Shown here: positions 1 to 9,684 of the stretch, in pieces
Layout of the letters: each line of letters begins with the position of its first letter
Numbering within the stretch: the stretch's first letter is position 1
Program-made: the position numbers and the translations under genes
Notes under the pieces: model-generated
Told to the model about the DNA's origin: nothing
Database searches by the model: none
What the model saw: only the letters and a program-made list of their open reading frames with translations
NCBI RefSeq assembly: GCF_030248535.1
Contig: NZ_JAHGAJ010000002.1
Coordinates: 149,672 to 213,671, forward strand
Direction: 5' to 3'
Source of the DNA: Vibrio sp. D404a
GTDB lineage: Bacteria > Pseudomonadota > Gammaproteobacteria > Enterobacterales > Vibrionaceae
DNA length: 64,000 bases

Positions 1-972
1 GGCCAGCGTGATACCTCGATCAGCAACTGGCCAAAACTAGAACAATACCGCTCTCAAATTGTCTTTCTCGACAAAAAACCGGGCGTACAATTCAACGTTC
101 TACTTTCTCTTATTAAAGCCTTCAGCAGCGTTAAGCCAGACGTGGTTCATACTCACCATATCGGCCCTCTCCTTTATGCCGGCTATGCGGCTCGTCTTTG
201 CGGCGTGCCTTATCGAATTCATACCGAGCACGACGCGTGGCACCTTAAAAATGCCAAAAGAAGACGCCTGCAAGCATTAGCACTTCAGTTCGCAAAACCA
301 ATGTTGGTCGCAGATGCAGCCAAGGTTTATAACCAATTGTGCTCTGCTTTCTCTTATCAAAATATCACGACCATTCGAAACGGCGTTGATTGCGACAAAT
401 TCCACCCAACGTCAAAAATCGAAGCTCGCCGAGAGTTCAATCTTAATCAAGACGATTTTATTGTTGGCTGCGCGGGTCGTCTAGAAGAGGTTAAGGGACA
501 AGACCAACTCATCAAAGCTCTGCCACTCATTCCTAAACGCATTAAGATTGCGATTGCTGGTGATGGTTCACAAAGAGAAGCACTTGAGCAACTTGCGAAG
601 AAGCTTAACGTTGCAGATCGAGTGATCTTTCTGGGTCTAGTAGAGGACATGGTCTCTTTCTACAGCTCACTTGATGTGTTTTGCCTCCCTTCCCGATCAG
701 AAGGGTTACCGCTATCTTCGTTGGAAGCTCAGGCTTGTAACATTCCCACTGTCGCCATGGATGTCGGTGCAGTAAAAGAAACGCTATGTCCAGTGACGGG
801 ACATTTAGTTAAAGCAGGCAATATCCCGCACCTAGCGTATGCACTGTTTAAAACCTCGCAAAACGACACTTTGGAAAACTTTTCACACCCTCGTCGCTAT
901 GTGGTTGAAAACTTCAACATTAGCGACATGGTCGACTCTTATAACAAACTGTCAGAGGAGCGCTACGTATGA
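1..972 (+). CDS. Glycosyltransferase family 4 (GT-B), 5' end outside window
   Basis: This is a GT-B fold glycosyltransferase that would add a sugar to a lipid-linked exopolysaccharide intermediate in the cytoplasm. The frame is open from base 1 with no start in the first 140 bases, and the residues there (ending in DVVHTHH) are typical of the N-terminal Rossmann domain, so the gene begins before the window. The C-terminal half shows the classic group-1 features: GCAGRLEEVKGQDQLI, then AIAGDG, then SEGLPLSSLEAQACNIPTVA, which carries the E-x7-E donor-sugar motif. The stop overlaps the next start in an ATGA arrangement, so the two are translationally coupled. The donor and acceptor sugars cannot be read from the sequence. 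Confidence 0.9.
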   Translation, partial: GQRDTSISNWPKLEQYRSQIVFLDKKPGVQFNVLLSLIKAFSSVKPDVVHTHHIGPLLYAGYAARLCGVPYRIHTEHDAWHLKNAKRRRLQALALQFAKPMLVADAAKVYNQLCSAFSYQNITTIRNGVDCDKFHPTSKIEARREFNLNQDDFIVGCAGRLEEVKGQDQLIKALPLIPKRIKIAIAGDGSQREALEQLAKKLNVADRVIFLGLVEDMVSFYSSLDVFCLPSRSEGLPLSSLEAQACNIPTVAMDVGAVKETLCPVTGHLVKAGNIPHLAYALFKTSQNDTLENFSHPRRYVVENFNISDMVDSYNKLSEERYV

Positions 973-2156
973 TGGATGTGGTACTCGCAACCTTATGCTT
1001 AATGGCCGGGATGCTTATCGTATATCACCATGCAGGTTATCCAATACTGCTTCGTTGGTATGCCAAACGACACCCTAAGAAGCCGGTAAACGAAAGTCAG
1101 CGCGCCTACAAAGAAGCTGCTGACGATTGCACGCTTCCAACGGTTACGATTTTGGTACCTGCGTTCAATGAAGAAGCATGGATTGCAGACAAGATTCGTA
1201 ACCTAGCCTCACTAGACTACCCAAAAAACAAACTCAAAGTCATTATTGCTTGTGACGGCTGTACTGACAAAACCGTTGAAAATGCTCAAATGGCCATTCA
1301 AGAAGCGATTTGCTCTGACATCTATTTTGAGATTCACGACCACAAAACGAACCGCGGCAAAGTTGCGACAGTCAACGAGGAGATGCAGAACATAGACAGC
1401 GACATCACTGCGATGAGTGACGTATCAGCTTTAATCTCGCTAGATGCCCTACTCATTGCGAGCGAACATTTCAAGACCGCTCGTGTAGGTGTCGTCAACG
1501 CGACTTACCAGCTTTGCCCAACCGGTAACGAAGGTGAAGACGTTTATTGGAAGTATCAAACGGCGGTTAAAGAGCGTGAGGCTGCACTGGGTTCGAGTTT
1601 AGGTTCGCATGGCGCTTTCTACCTGTTCAGAACTCATCTATTCACGCCACTACCAAGCAACACTATCAATGACGATTTCATTCTACCGATGCAGATTGTC
1701 AAGCAAGGCTACGTTGCGGATTATGAAACTCAAATGGTGGCGTTGGAGCTAGAAGAAACCAATACCAAAGCTGATTTCAAACGCAGACTACGAATCTCAG
1801 CGGGCAACATGCAGCAAGCCATTGAGCTGTTTAGCTTGTTTAGTCCCAAGTTTAAGGGTATCGCATTTGCCTTCTTTTCTGGCAAGGGTCTAAGACTGTT
1901 GACGCCATACTTAATGATCATCAGCCTCATCTGTTCATTTTTACTACGCGACTACCTACTGTTTAACTTTCTTTTTTGGGCGCAAGTTGCTGTGTATACA
2001 GTTGGCATTATTGGACACCTTTTACCAGCGCAACTTCGCGTTAAACCTGTTTCATTGATTTCTTATCTTGTCGTCGGACACTACGCCAATTTCGTTGGTG
2101 GTATCCGTTACTTGATTGGATTAGAGAACACACCTTGGACACGAGTAAATCGTTAA
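969..2156 (+). CDS. Glycosyltransferase family 2, membrane-anchored
   Basis: This 395-residue protein is a processive-type GT2 enzyme. Its GT-A domain starts with TILVPAFNEEAWI and has an ACDGCTDKT nucleotide-binding turn at about residue 95. It has a short hydrophobic N-terminus (about residues 1-25) and a cluster of hydrophobic segments after residue 310, so it probably sits in the inner membrane. The ATG at 969 overlaps the stop of the preceding glycosyltransferase; a second ATG follows directly at 972 and either may be used. It lies between another glycosyltransferase and a priming sugar transferase, which places it in exopolysaccharide or capsule assembly. Whether it polymerises or adds a single residue is not determinable here. 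Confidence 0.88.
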   Translation: MMDVVLATLCLMAGMLIVYHHAGYPILLRWYAKRHPKKPVNESQRAYKEAADDCTLPTVTILVPAFNEEAWIADKIRNLASLDYPKNKLKVIIACDGCTDKTVENAQMAIQEAICSDIYFEIHDHKTNRGKVATVNEEMQNIDSDITAMSDVSALISLDALLIASEHFKTARVGVVNATYQLCPTGNEGEDVYWKYQTAVKEREAALGSSLGSHGAFYLFRTHLFTPLPSNTINDDFILPMQIVKQGYVADYETQMVALELEETNTKADFKRRLRISAGNMQQAIELFSLFSPKFKGIAFAFFSGKGLRLLTPYLMIISLICSFLLRDYLLFNFLFWAQVAVYTVGIIGHLLPAQLRVKPVSLISYLVVGHYANFVGGIRYLIGLENTPWTRVNR

Positions 2157-2165
2157 GGAACAACT

Positions 2166-2819
2166 ATGTTTATTCAAGATCAACAACAAGCGCTATACCA
2201 AAACAAAATTTCACGTGCGAAACGTAGCTTTGATTTCTTCGCTTCTATGATTGCGTTAATCGTGTTCTCGCCTGTTTTCCCTATCATTGCTTTGGCAATT
2301 GTCATGACATCGAAGGGGCCAATCTTTTACCGTCAACTGCGAGTGGGTAAATCGACCCCAGAGAAGATGGAGATCTTCGAGATTTTGAAGTTTCGTAGCA
2401 TGTACGAAGATGCCGAACAACGCTCAGGTGCAGTGTGGGCAACCCAAAACGATCCGCGCATCACGCCAGTAGGTCGCTTTTTAAGAAAAACACGTCTTGA
2501 TGAATTACCACAGCTATTCAATGTGATTAAGGGTGATATGTCGCTGATTGGCCCTCGTCCAGAACGTCCAACTTTCTACAACAAGCTAGAGACTGAAATC
2601 CCATACTTTGCGGATCGTACCTATGGGGTAATGCCGGGCATCACGGGACTTGCTCAAGTTAATCAAGGCTACGATACCTGTATTGAAGACGTAAGACGTA
2701 AGGTAGGCTTCGACCACAGCTACGCGTTGAGCCTGTGTTCGATGAAGTCTTGGATCATCGCTGATCTTTCGATTATCAGTAAAACCATCATTGTTATGGT
2801 TGACGGTCGCGGCCGTTAA
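2166..2819 (+). CDS. Priming sugar transferase (bacterial sugar transferase family)
   Basis: This protein moves a sugar-1-phosphate from a nucleotide sugar onto undecaprenyl phosphate, the first step of a polysaccharide repeat unit. It has 217 residues, the short form with one membrane-associated N-terminal helix (about residues 24-45), unlike the roughly 460-residue WcaJ form. Diagnostic stretches are GPIFYRQLRVGK, FEILKFRSM, RFLRKTRLDELPQLFNV and DMSLIGPRPERP, which carry the conserved Arg, Asp-Glu and Pro-Arg-Pro residues of the family. It follows the GT2 gene by nine bases and ends the exopolysaccharide gene run seen here. The sugar specificity is unknown. Confidence 0.93.
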   Translation: MFIQDQQQALYQNKISRAKRSFDFFASMIALIVFSPVFPIIALAIVMTSKGPIFYRQLRVGKSTPEKMEIFEILKFRSMYEDAEQRSGAVWATQNDPRITPVGRFLRKTRLDELPQLFNVIKGDMSLIGPRPERPTFYNKLETEIPYFADRTYGVMPGITGLAQVNQGYDTCIEDVRRKVGFDHSYALSLCSMKSWIIADLSIISKTIIVMVDGRGR

Positions 2820-2975
2820 TCATCGATTCTTTATAAAAACAAAAAAGAAAAACCAAGCTTTCCAAAGTCTAGTGTGTCACTCCATTAGGCTTTGGACTTT
2901 TCGAACTTTATTCACGTTATCTCTACTAAAAACAGTGTACTATATTGAGCTAGTCTCATAACCTCTCCTCCCCGC

Positions 2976-3854
2976 ATGAAAATTGAAGACCTCAAGCTTT
3001 TTACCACGGTTGTTGAATTAGGCAGCTTTACCGCCGCCGCCAATGCCCTTGACCTACCAAGAGGCAACGTCAGTCGTCGAATCAATGACCTTGAAACATC
3101 ACTCGGTATTCAGTTGTTCTTTAGAACCACTCGTAGCTTGTCGCTAACCCAATCTGGTGAGCTTTACTATAAAGAACTCCTCATCGCACTGAGTGCACTG
3201 GAAAAAGCCAACCATGTCGCTTCCAATCTATCTGAATTACCCCACGGTAAGATAAAAATAGGTTTGCTGCCAGAAACCAGTGATATCCTGCAATCGACTC
3301 TGTTTCGCTTTCAAGATCTCTATCCTGAAGTTGAACTCGACATTCGTAGCATTAACAACGGCTTTGTGGATATGCATCGTCAAGGCTTAGATATCGCAAT
3401 GCATGGTGGACGTTTGAGTGATGCAAACCTTGTCGCGCGTAAACTCATGGATCTTCAGCGTGTGTTCGTAGCAAGCCCCGATTTCATAGCGAAAGAAGGA
3501 CAACCGACAACCATTAGAGAGTTAGCAAACTATCCATTTGTCTGTTTCCGTTGGCCTACTGGAGATGTCGATCAAGAGTGGAACATCACCAACATAACGG
3601 TGAAAGTTGAGCCCTCTATCGTAAGTGACAGTATCGGGTTTGTGAAAGGTGGTGCGTTACGTCATCGCGGTATTGCGTTATTGCCTGAGCTTTTGGTACG
3701 CCAAGAGATAAAAGATGGGACGCTCGTGAATCTGTTTCCCAACGATGAACTGCAAGGGGAAGAAGCTTGGTTACTCTATCCACAGCGCAAATCACTTAGT
3801 CACGCCTCTCAACTTTTGGTCGACTTTTTATTACAAGAGCTACCAAAACTCTGA
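2976..3854 (+). CDS. LysR-family transcriptional regulator, likely for the RND pump
   Basis: This is a 292-residue LysR regulator with an N-terminal winged helix-turn-helix (about residues 18-45, SFTAAANALDLPRGNVSRRI) followed by the two-lobed effector domain. The sequence FFRTTRSLSLTQSG is the usual HTH-to-linker region of the CrgA/AaeR-like branch. It sits 99 bases upstream of the membrane-fusion gene of an RND efflux operon and on the same strand. Control of that operon is therefore likely but inferred, because LysR regulators are more often divergent from their targets. The effector is unknown. Confidence 0.9.
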   Translation: MKIEDLKLFTTVVELGSFTAAANALDLPRGNVSRRINDLETSLGIQLFFRTTRSLSLTQSGELYYKELLIALSALEKANHVASNLSELPHGKIKIGLLPETSDILQSTLFRFQDLYPEVELDIRSINNGFVDMHRQGLDIAMHGGRLSDANLVARKLMDLQRVFVASPDFIAKEGQPTTIRELANYPFVCFRWPTGDVDQEWNITNITVKVEPSIVSDSIGFVKGGALRHRGIALLPELLVRQEIKDGTLVNLFPNDELQGEEAWLLYPQRKSLSHASQLLVDFLLQELPKL

Positions 3855-3953
3855 TTATTGTCCCGATATTTGCGACAGTGTTTCACGCACAGCCCAGATT
3901 ATCTAATGAAAAGAGAAAGATAGAATTGCCCTATAAATTTATAGGAGCAATCC

Positions 3954-5033
3954 ATGAAAACTATTTTTCGCCATTCACTCATCGCAGCCTGTTTACTACC
4001 TTTAATCGGCTGCAACGACTCTCAAGCCATCGCACCCGTCAAACAACCTCGTCCGATCCAAGTCATCAAGGTTGCTGAGTCAGACCAAAATGCGATTAAG
4101 CACTTTACAGGGACGCTACAATCCGCAGAAAGCGCAGCGGTCGCCTTTCGTGTTCCCGGTACGATTCAGCGTATGTTGGTCAAGACGGGTGATTATGTAG
4201 AAAAGGGACAAGCATTAGCATCACTTGATCCACACGATTACCAAGTCGCGCTGGAAGAGCTGCAAGCACGTGCATTGGAGGCACATTCGGCACATAAGTT
4301 AGCAAAAGCCGAACTCGCTCGTGTAAAACAAGCCATTGCCGATGATGCCATCGCCAACGTCAATCTGGACCGTGCGATCAACGGTTACGAGCGCAGTGAA
4401 GCCGCTGTAAAGGTGGTTGAGCAAAACATCCGCCGAGCTAAAGACACCCTAAGATACACCCAGCTTCGAGCGCCATTCTCAGGTGTGATTGCAGCTTCAA
4501 ACTTTGACCAGTACGAACAAGTGTTGCCGGGCGTCGCCGTGTTTACGCTGCATAAGCCTGAGCTTCTAGAAGTAGACATTGACGTACCTGAGAACCTGAT
4601 TCACCAGTTTAAACCAAACCAAACAGCAGCCATCTCTTGGTATGGTGACAATGAGTCCGTTGCCGGGAAAGTCACCGAGGTTTCTACCCTGCCTCACCGA
4701 ATTAAACAAACCTACACCGTTACCTACCAGTTAGATGGACTCAATGACAGTCTATTGCCGGGTAAAGCGGTGACATTAACCACTCAGCTGAATGATGAAG
4801 AGCCTTATCTGTGCGTTCCCTATTCCGCGATCGTAAAACCGCATCAGCAAGATGTCGTGTTCACGATTACCAAACAACAGGCCCACGCCGTCCCCGTGAC
4901 CATTGTTAGTTTCAATCAAGAAAACGCTTGTGTGGAGTCAAACCTCAGCAAGGGCGACTTTGTAGTGGTCAGCGGCGCGCAATACATCAAGGAAGGCCAA
5001 CACTTCCCATCGATTCAAATTAAAGACCTGTAG
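3954..5033 (+). CDS. RND efflux periplasmic adaptor (membrane fusion) lipoprotein
   Basis: This is the periplasmic adaptor that links an inner-membrane RND pump to an outer-membrane channel. A type II signal peptide ends in LLPLIGC, so the mature N-terminal Cys (residue 20) should be lipidated. It has the split lipoyl halves (VAFRVPGTIQRMLVKTGDYV, and later LRYTQLRAPFSGVIAASNF), a coiled-coil hairpin between them (about residues 98-155), then beta-barrel and membrane-proximal domains. Its 359 residues are normal for the family. The RND gene follows after 6-9 bases and the outer-membrane factor follows that, forming a complete three-gene operon. Confidence 0.93.
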   Translation: MKTIFRHSLIAACLLPLIGCNDSQAIAPVKQPRPIQVIKVAESDQNAIKHFTGTLQSAESAAVAFRVPGTIQRMLVKTGDYVEKGQALASLDPHDYQVALEELQARALEAHSAHKLAKAELARVKQAIADDAIANVNLDRAINGYERSEAAVKVVEQNIRRAKDTLRYTQLRAPFSGVIAASNFDQYEQVLPGVAVFTLHKPELLEVDIDVPENLIHQFKPNQTAAISWYGDNESVAGKVTEVSTLPHRIKQTYTVTYQLDGLNDSLLPGKAVTLTTQLNDEEPYLCVPYSAIVKPHQQDVVFTITKQQAHAVPVTIVSFNQENACVESNLSKGDFVVVSGAQYIKEGQHFPSIQIKDL

Positions 5034-5042
5034 GTAGATGTG

Positions 5043-8000
5043 ATGAATTTAGCCGAATTTGCCATTAAGCAACGCACCTTTGTACTCTTCTTTACTGTAT
5101 TGAGCGTTATTGCAGGCCTCTACTCTTACTTTGACTTAGGTAAACTTGAGGACCCAAGCTTCACCGTTAAAACTGCGGTTGTCGTGACGCTCTACCCCGG
5201 TGCATCCGCCGAGGAAGTGGAACAACAAGTCACCGATACCGTCGAGACTAAACTGCAAGAGATCGCGACACTCAATCGACTGCGCTCCCTCTCTCGTCCG
5301 GGTATGTCGATGGTATTTATCGACCTCAAAGAGTCGTTAAACTCGCAAGCTCTGCCTCAAGAGTGGGATCTTTTAAGACGTAAAGTGTCGGACATGAAGT
5401 TACTACTCCCTTCAACCGCGCAGATCAGCGTAGTACAAGATGAGTTTTCTGAAGTTTATGGGATGCTGTTTTCCATCTACAGTCAAGACGCCTCGCCTAA
5501 TGAACTTCGCCAATACGCAGAAGAGCTACAACGTCAAATTAAAACCGTCGATGGCATCAAGAAAGTCGAACTACACGGTGTGCAACCGCGTGTTGTCTAC
5601 ATTGATATTCCTGACGAGCGTTTAGCGCAATATGGCCTATCCATCTCGCAGGTTTGGAATCAACTGAATACCCAAAACACTACTTTTGACGCAGGGCGAT
5701 TTGCCACAAGCAACGAACGTATTCGAATCGAGCAATCAAGTGAGTTTTCCTCGATTGAAGACATCAAAAACTTGATGCTAAAAGGCGGTGTGAGTGAACT
5801 GGGGACAGGACTGATCCGCCTTGGTGACATTGCCGATATCACTATGGGGTATCAAGAGCCCGCGATGACCGAGAACCGCTACAATGGCGTACCTGCCGTC
5901 ACGCTTGCGATGAGCCCTGTTTCTGGTGTCAACGTTGTATCACTTGGTGATGATATCAATAGAATTGTCTCTGACTTTCAAAAGACATTGCCGCTTGGTG
6001 TAGAAATCGCCACAGTCGCTAACCAGCCTAACGAAGTTCAGAAATCGATCGACAATTTCGTGAGTAATCTCCTAGAGAGTGTTGCGATTGTATTTATTGT
6101 TTTATCTATCTTCATGGGTATCAAAAGCGCAACCATCGTCGGCTCCAGTTTATTACTGACGATATTGCTGACCCTAATCTACATGAATTTAGCGAGCATT
6201 GATCTACACCGCGTATCGCTAGGTACCTTCATTCTTGCATTAGGTATGCTGGTTGATAACGCTATTGTGATTACCGACATGATGATCGCTAAAATCAACC
6301 GTGGCATTGATAGAACCCAAGCTGCGATTGAATCTGTCAAAGAGACAGCGACACCTCTGCTCGGTGCAACAGTCATAGCAATCATGGGTGCAAGCCCGGT
6401 TATTTTCTCAAAAACGGATGCTGCTGAGTTTGCGGGTTCGGTATTCCTGATCATCGCATCGTCTCTACTACTATCTTGGTTCGTGGCTATGACCTTCACC
6501 GCATTAATGTGTTGGATGTTCATCAAACCTAGTCAAAAACAAGAACAAACTAAGGAGAGCCTGTACCGCAAGAACGTGAATTGGACTGTCGACAACCCGA
6601 TCAAAGCTTTGAGCACGTTACTACCACTTATCGCTGTGACTGCGTTGGCGATTCCTCATATCGCAATCAACTTCATTCCGCAGGCCGACCGCCCTATTCT
6701 ATTTCTAGATTATTGGCTACCTAATGGCGCCAAAGTCGAACAAACGTCTAATGATATGAAAAAGATCGAATCATGGTTATTAGACCAACCTGAGGTAGTC
6801 GACCTATCAATTTACGTCGGCGCTGGTGCACCTCGTTTTTCAGTGACGATTGAACCAGAACCATTTGATCCGGCTTACGGACAAATCTTAATCAACGCAA
6901 CAGATTATGAATCACTTAGTCAGCTAATTGCGCGCGGAGACAAATGGCTCGCAGAGACCTTCCCCGAAGCAGACCCAAGGTTTCGCGGTTTGAAACTCGC
7001 AACTGCAGATAAATTCAGTGTCGAAGCACGTTTTTCTGGCCCAGACATCGAAGTGCTACATCAGTTATCAAACCAAGCCAAGTCAATCTTAGACGCTCAT
7101 CCAGATACAAAATACGTGCGTGATGATTGGAGACAGCAGAGCAAAGTGTTGCAACCTATCATCAATCAAGAAAAGAGCCGTCAAGCGGGTATCAACCGCG
7201 CCGACATTGCATTCGCACTTAAACGCGCATCAGAGGGGATGCCAATTGGTCGCATGAACTTGAATGATGAACTTGTGACCATTCAAGTGCGTGGTGTTGA
7301 CCGCTCTCTTGAGTCACTGGAAACCTTGCCAGTCAATTCACTGCTTGGACTGCACAGCGTGCCACTTGGTCAGGTTATCGATGGTTTTGAGTTAACCAGT
7401 GAAGAGACCATGATCTGGCGTCGAGACCGCGTTAAGACTATCACAGCTCAAGCAGGTGTTGGCCGATACACAACGCCAGCGGCAGTGAGAAATGACGTTA
7501 AAGCACAAATTGAAGCCATTGAATTACCAGCAGGTTACCAGCTTGAATGGGGTGGCGAATACTACGATGAACACAAAGCGGTTAGCGACATTCTAAAACA
7601 GCTTCCAAAAGCGATGTTGCTGATGGTGATCATCTTGGTGGCCATGTTTAACGGTTTCAAACAACCGGTGATTATTCTAACCACCCTTCCCTTGGCGGCA
7701 ACAGGTGCAACCTTTAGCTTGCTGCTATTGGATAAGCCCTTTGGTTTCATGGCATTGATTGGTGCGGTCACCTTAACAGGTATGATCATCAAAAATGGCA
7801 TCGTACTTATGGACCAAATTGAGCTAGAGCGCAGTAACGGTCGTTCGCTATCGGATTCCATTAAAGAAGCAACCGTAAATCGCACTATGGCAATTTCTAT
7901 GGGTGCATTAACTACCGCACTCGGCATGATTCCGCTACTTACAGACTTACTGTTTGACCAGATGGCGGCGACCATCATTGGTGGGCTAGCAGCGGCAACT

Positions 8001-8108
8001 GTACTGTCACTGTTTGTAATGCCAGCGCTGTACAAGATCTTTTATCGAACTCAAGAGACTCGCTCTTTCTCACAAGAAAACGCATCTCTTTCTGAAGCTA
8101 AGCAATAA
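5043..8108 (+). CDS. RND-family proton-driven efflux transporter
   Basis: This inner-membrane RND transporter of about 1021 residues should export small molecules by proton exchange as part of the tripartite pump with its neighbours. Two repeats of six transmembrane helices and two large periplasmic loops are apparent. Transmembrane helix 4 reads ALGMLVDNAIVITD, so only the first of the two AcrB aspartates is kept and the second is Asn. Helix 10 keeps the relay lysine in GMIIKNGIVLMD. The ATG at 5043 is preferred over an in-frame GTG at 5040. The one-Asp form is common in RND groups outside the AcrB clade, so it is unlikely to be AcrB itself. The substrate is unknown. Confidence 0.93.
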   Translation: MNLAEFAIKQRTFVLFFTVLSVIAGLYSYFDLGKLEDPSFTVKTAVVVTLYPGASAEEVEQQVTDTVETKLQEIATLNRLRSLSRPGMSMVFIDLKESLNSQALPQEWDLLRRKVSDMKLLLPSTAQISVVQDEFSEVYGMLFSIYSQDASPNELRQYAEELQRQIKTVDGIKKVELHGVQPRVVYIDIPDERLAQYGLSISQVWNQLNTQNTTFDAGRFATSNERIRIEQSSEFSSIEDIKNLMLKGGVSELGTGLIRLGDIADITMGYQEPAMTENRYNGVPAVTLAMSPVSGVNVVSLGDDINRIVSDFQKTLPLGVEIATVANQPNEVQKSIDNFVSNLLESVAIVFIVLSIFMGIKSATIVGSSLLLTILLTLIYMNLASIDLHRVSLGTFILALGMLVDNAIVITDMMIAKINRGIDRTQAAIESVKETATPLLGATVIAIMGASPVIFSKTDAAEFAGSVFLIIASSLLLSWFVAMTFTALMCWMFIKPSQKQEQTKESLYRKNVNWTVDNPIKALSTLLPLIAVTALAIPHIAINFIPQADRPILFLDYWLPNGAKVEQTSNDMKKIESWLLDQPEVVDLSIYVGAGAPRFSVTIEPEPFDPAYGQILINATDYESLSQLIARGDKWLAETFPEADPRFRGLKLATADKFSVEARFSGPDIEVLHQLSNQAKSILDAHPDTKYVRDDWRQQSKVLQPIINQEKSRQAGINRADIAFALKRASEGMPIGRMNLNDELVTIQVRGVDRSLESLETLPVNSLLGLHSVPLGQVIDGFELTSEETMIWRRDRVKTITAQAGVGRYTTPAAVRNDVKAQIEAIELPAGYQLEWGGEYYDEHKAVSDILKQLPKAMLLMVIILVAMFNGFKQPVIILTTLPLAATGATFSLLLLDKPFGFMALIGAVTLTGMIIKNGIVLMDQIELERSNGRSLSDSIKEATVNRTMAISMGALTTALGMIPLLTDLLFDQMAATIIGGLAAATVLSLFVMPALYKIFYRTQETRSFSQENASLSEAKQ

Positions 8109-8116
8109 GGAGCGCC

Positions 8117-9640
8117 ATGATGTCTTTCTATACAACAAAACCATGGAATCTAACACCAGTCGCGCTCTCTTTGTTGTTGGCTGGTTGTGCAGTCGGTCCA
8201 GATTATCAAGCGCCACAAACGACAATGGCCGAAACGTATCTCTATTCAGAAGATAGCCAACAAGTAACGCAACCACACTGGTGGCTACAACTGAATGACC
8301 CAGTTTTAAACCAACTGGTTACTCAGCTACAAAGCGACAACACCACGCTTAAAGTGGCGGCTGAGCGCATCAAAATGGCTAACTCTTATAAGAGTGTGGT
8401 GGAGTCATTCAAAGTGCCCACCGTTAACATCGGTGCGGGTTATTACAACTATCAGCTTAGTGAGAACGACTCACTGCTAGGACCTGTGTTTGGTGCATCA
8501 GATGCCGTCGAGTCTGCTACGGGCATGTCACTGCTTGAGGCGCAACATGATGGTGGTTTTCTTGGTGCCAGCATCGCATGGGAAGCGGATCTCTTCGGAC
8601 GAATAGACCGCCAAGCAGAAGCGGCAGCGATTCGAGTCGAACAAGCCGAGATATTGCAATCAGGATTAAATACTCTGCTGACAGCCGATCTTATTCATAA
8701 TTACCTGCAATATCGAGGAGCCCAAGAACGAAAAGCAATCGCTTTAGAGAACATCGAAGATCAAAAACAGACACTAGACTTAGTCGAGAAAGTTGTTCGC
8801 AGTGGCTATGGTTCAGAGCTCGATTTGGCACAAGCTAAAGCGATGCTCGCAGCGACACAGTCCATCACGCCTCAACTTGAGATCGCAGAGCAGGTCCACA
8901 AGCATAGAATGGCCGTTCTTTTAGGCACTTCCCTAACCGAACTAGAAATTCAACTGCAAGACGACTTCACCTTACCAAGACTTAAAGGTGTTATCCCTAC
9001 CGGGCTTCCATCTGAATTGTTGACGCGACGTCCAGATATTCAAATTGCCGAACGTGAGATGGCAGCAATTAACGAAGAGCTTGGGGCAAGTATCGCTAAC
9101 CGCTATCCAAAGTTCTTCCTGACCGGGACGCCAGGCGTTACCGCTGGAAGTTTTGATGACCTATTCAGCAGCGACTCCTTTGGCTGGGCAGCGTCCGCAG
9201 GGATAAGCTGGAATGTCTTCGATGGTGGACGCGGTGAAGCACTGGTAGAGATGAATGAAGCACGATTTAAATCTGCCGCATTGAACTATCAACACGCTGT
9301 TGATAGCGCATTTGTAGAGGTAGATTCAACGCTGTTTGCTTATGGAAGAAGCCAACAAAATCAGCAACGTATTGACGAAGCAACTCTCGCCGTTGATAAA
9401 GCGGTAAGCAAAGCAAAGTCGCTCTACAAAGCAGGACTTGTTGACTACCTAGCCGTACTCGATGCGCAGCGCCAACAAAAGATGATGCAAGACACACAAG
9501 TCGCCGCCAAACTACAAACGGCCAACACCGCGATTGCTGTCTATAAATCACTTGGTGGTGATTGGAAAGTCGCGACGGATAAACCAAAGGTAGAAAGTCA
9601 ATCAACTATTAATACTCTTGAACTCGCAGCCAACAATTAA
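8117..9640 (+). CDS. Outer-membrane efflux lipoprotein (NodT/OprM type)
   Basis: This is the TolC-like outer-membrane channel of the efflux system. It has a lipoprotein signal (LLLAGCAVGPDYQAP, the typical NodT-family start), two tandem OEP repeats, and long alpha-helical regions with heptad-like spacing. GTSLTELEIQLQD and LPSELLTRRPDIQIAEREM are the family signature stretches. It has 507 residues, slightly longer than the usual 460-490. It starts eight bases after the RND gene with a good Shine-Dalgarno (AAGGAG) and is followed at once by a strong terminator, so it ends the operon. Confidence 0.93.
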   Translation: MMSFYTTKPWNLTPVALSLLLAGCAVGPDYQAPQTTMAETYLYSEDSQQVTQPHWWLQLNDPVLNQLVTQLQSDNTTLKVAAERIKMANSYKSVVESFKVPTVNIGAGYYNYQLSENDSLLGPVFGASDAVESATGMSLLEAQHDGGFLGASIAWEADLFGRIDRQAEAAAIRVEQAEILQSGLNTLLTADLIHNYLQYRGAQERKAIALENIEDQKQTLDLVEKVVRSGYGSELDLAQAKAMLAATQSITPQLEIAEQVHKHRMAVLLGTSLTELEIQLQDDFTLPRLKGVIPTGLPSELLTRRPDIQIAEREMAAINEELGASIANRYPKFFLTGTPGVTAGSFDDLFSSDSFGWAASAGISWNVFDGGRGEALVEMNEARFKSAALNYQHAVDSAFVEVDSTLFAYGRSQQNQQRIDEATLAVDKAVSKAKSLYKAGLVDYLAVLDAQRQQKMMQDTQVAAKLQTANTAIAVYKSLGGDWKVATDKPKVESQSTINTLELAANN

Positions 9641-9650
9641 TCGCAACTCA

Positions 9651-9684
9651 AAAAAATACCGCCTAGCATTAGGCGGTATTTTTC
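9651..9684. terminator. Bidirectional rho-independent terminator
   Basis: A near-perfect hairpin (ATACCGCCTA, loop GCAT, TAGGCGGTAT) is flanked by an A run on the left and a T run on the right. It therefore serves both the efflux operon and the convergent GNAT gene. Confidence 0.9.

Noticed and set aside
142..972. ATG-initiated version of the first glycosyltransferase
   Set aside because: The frame is open and family-like back to base 1, so base 142 is an artefact of the window edge.
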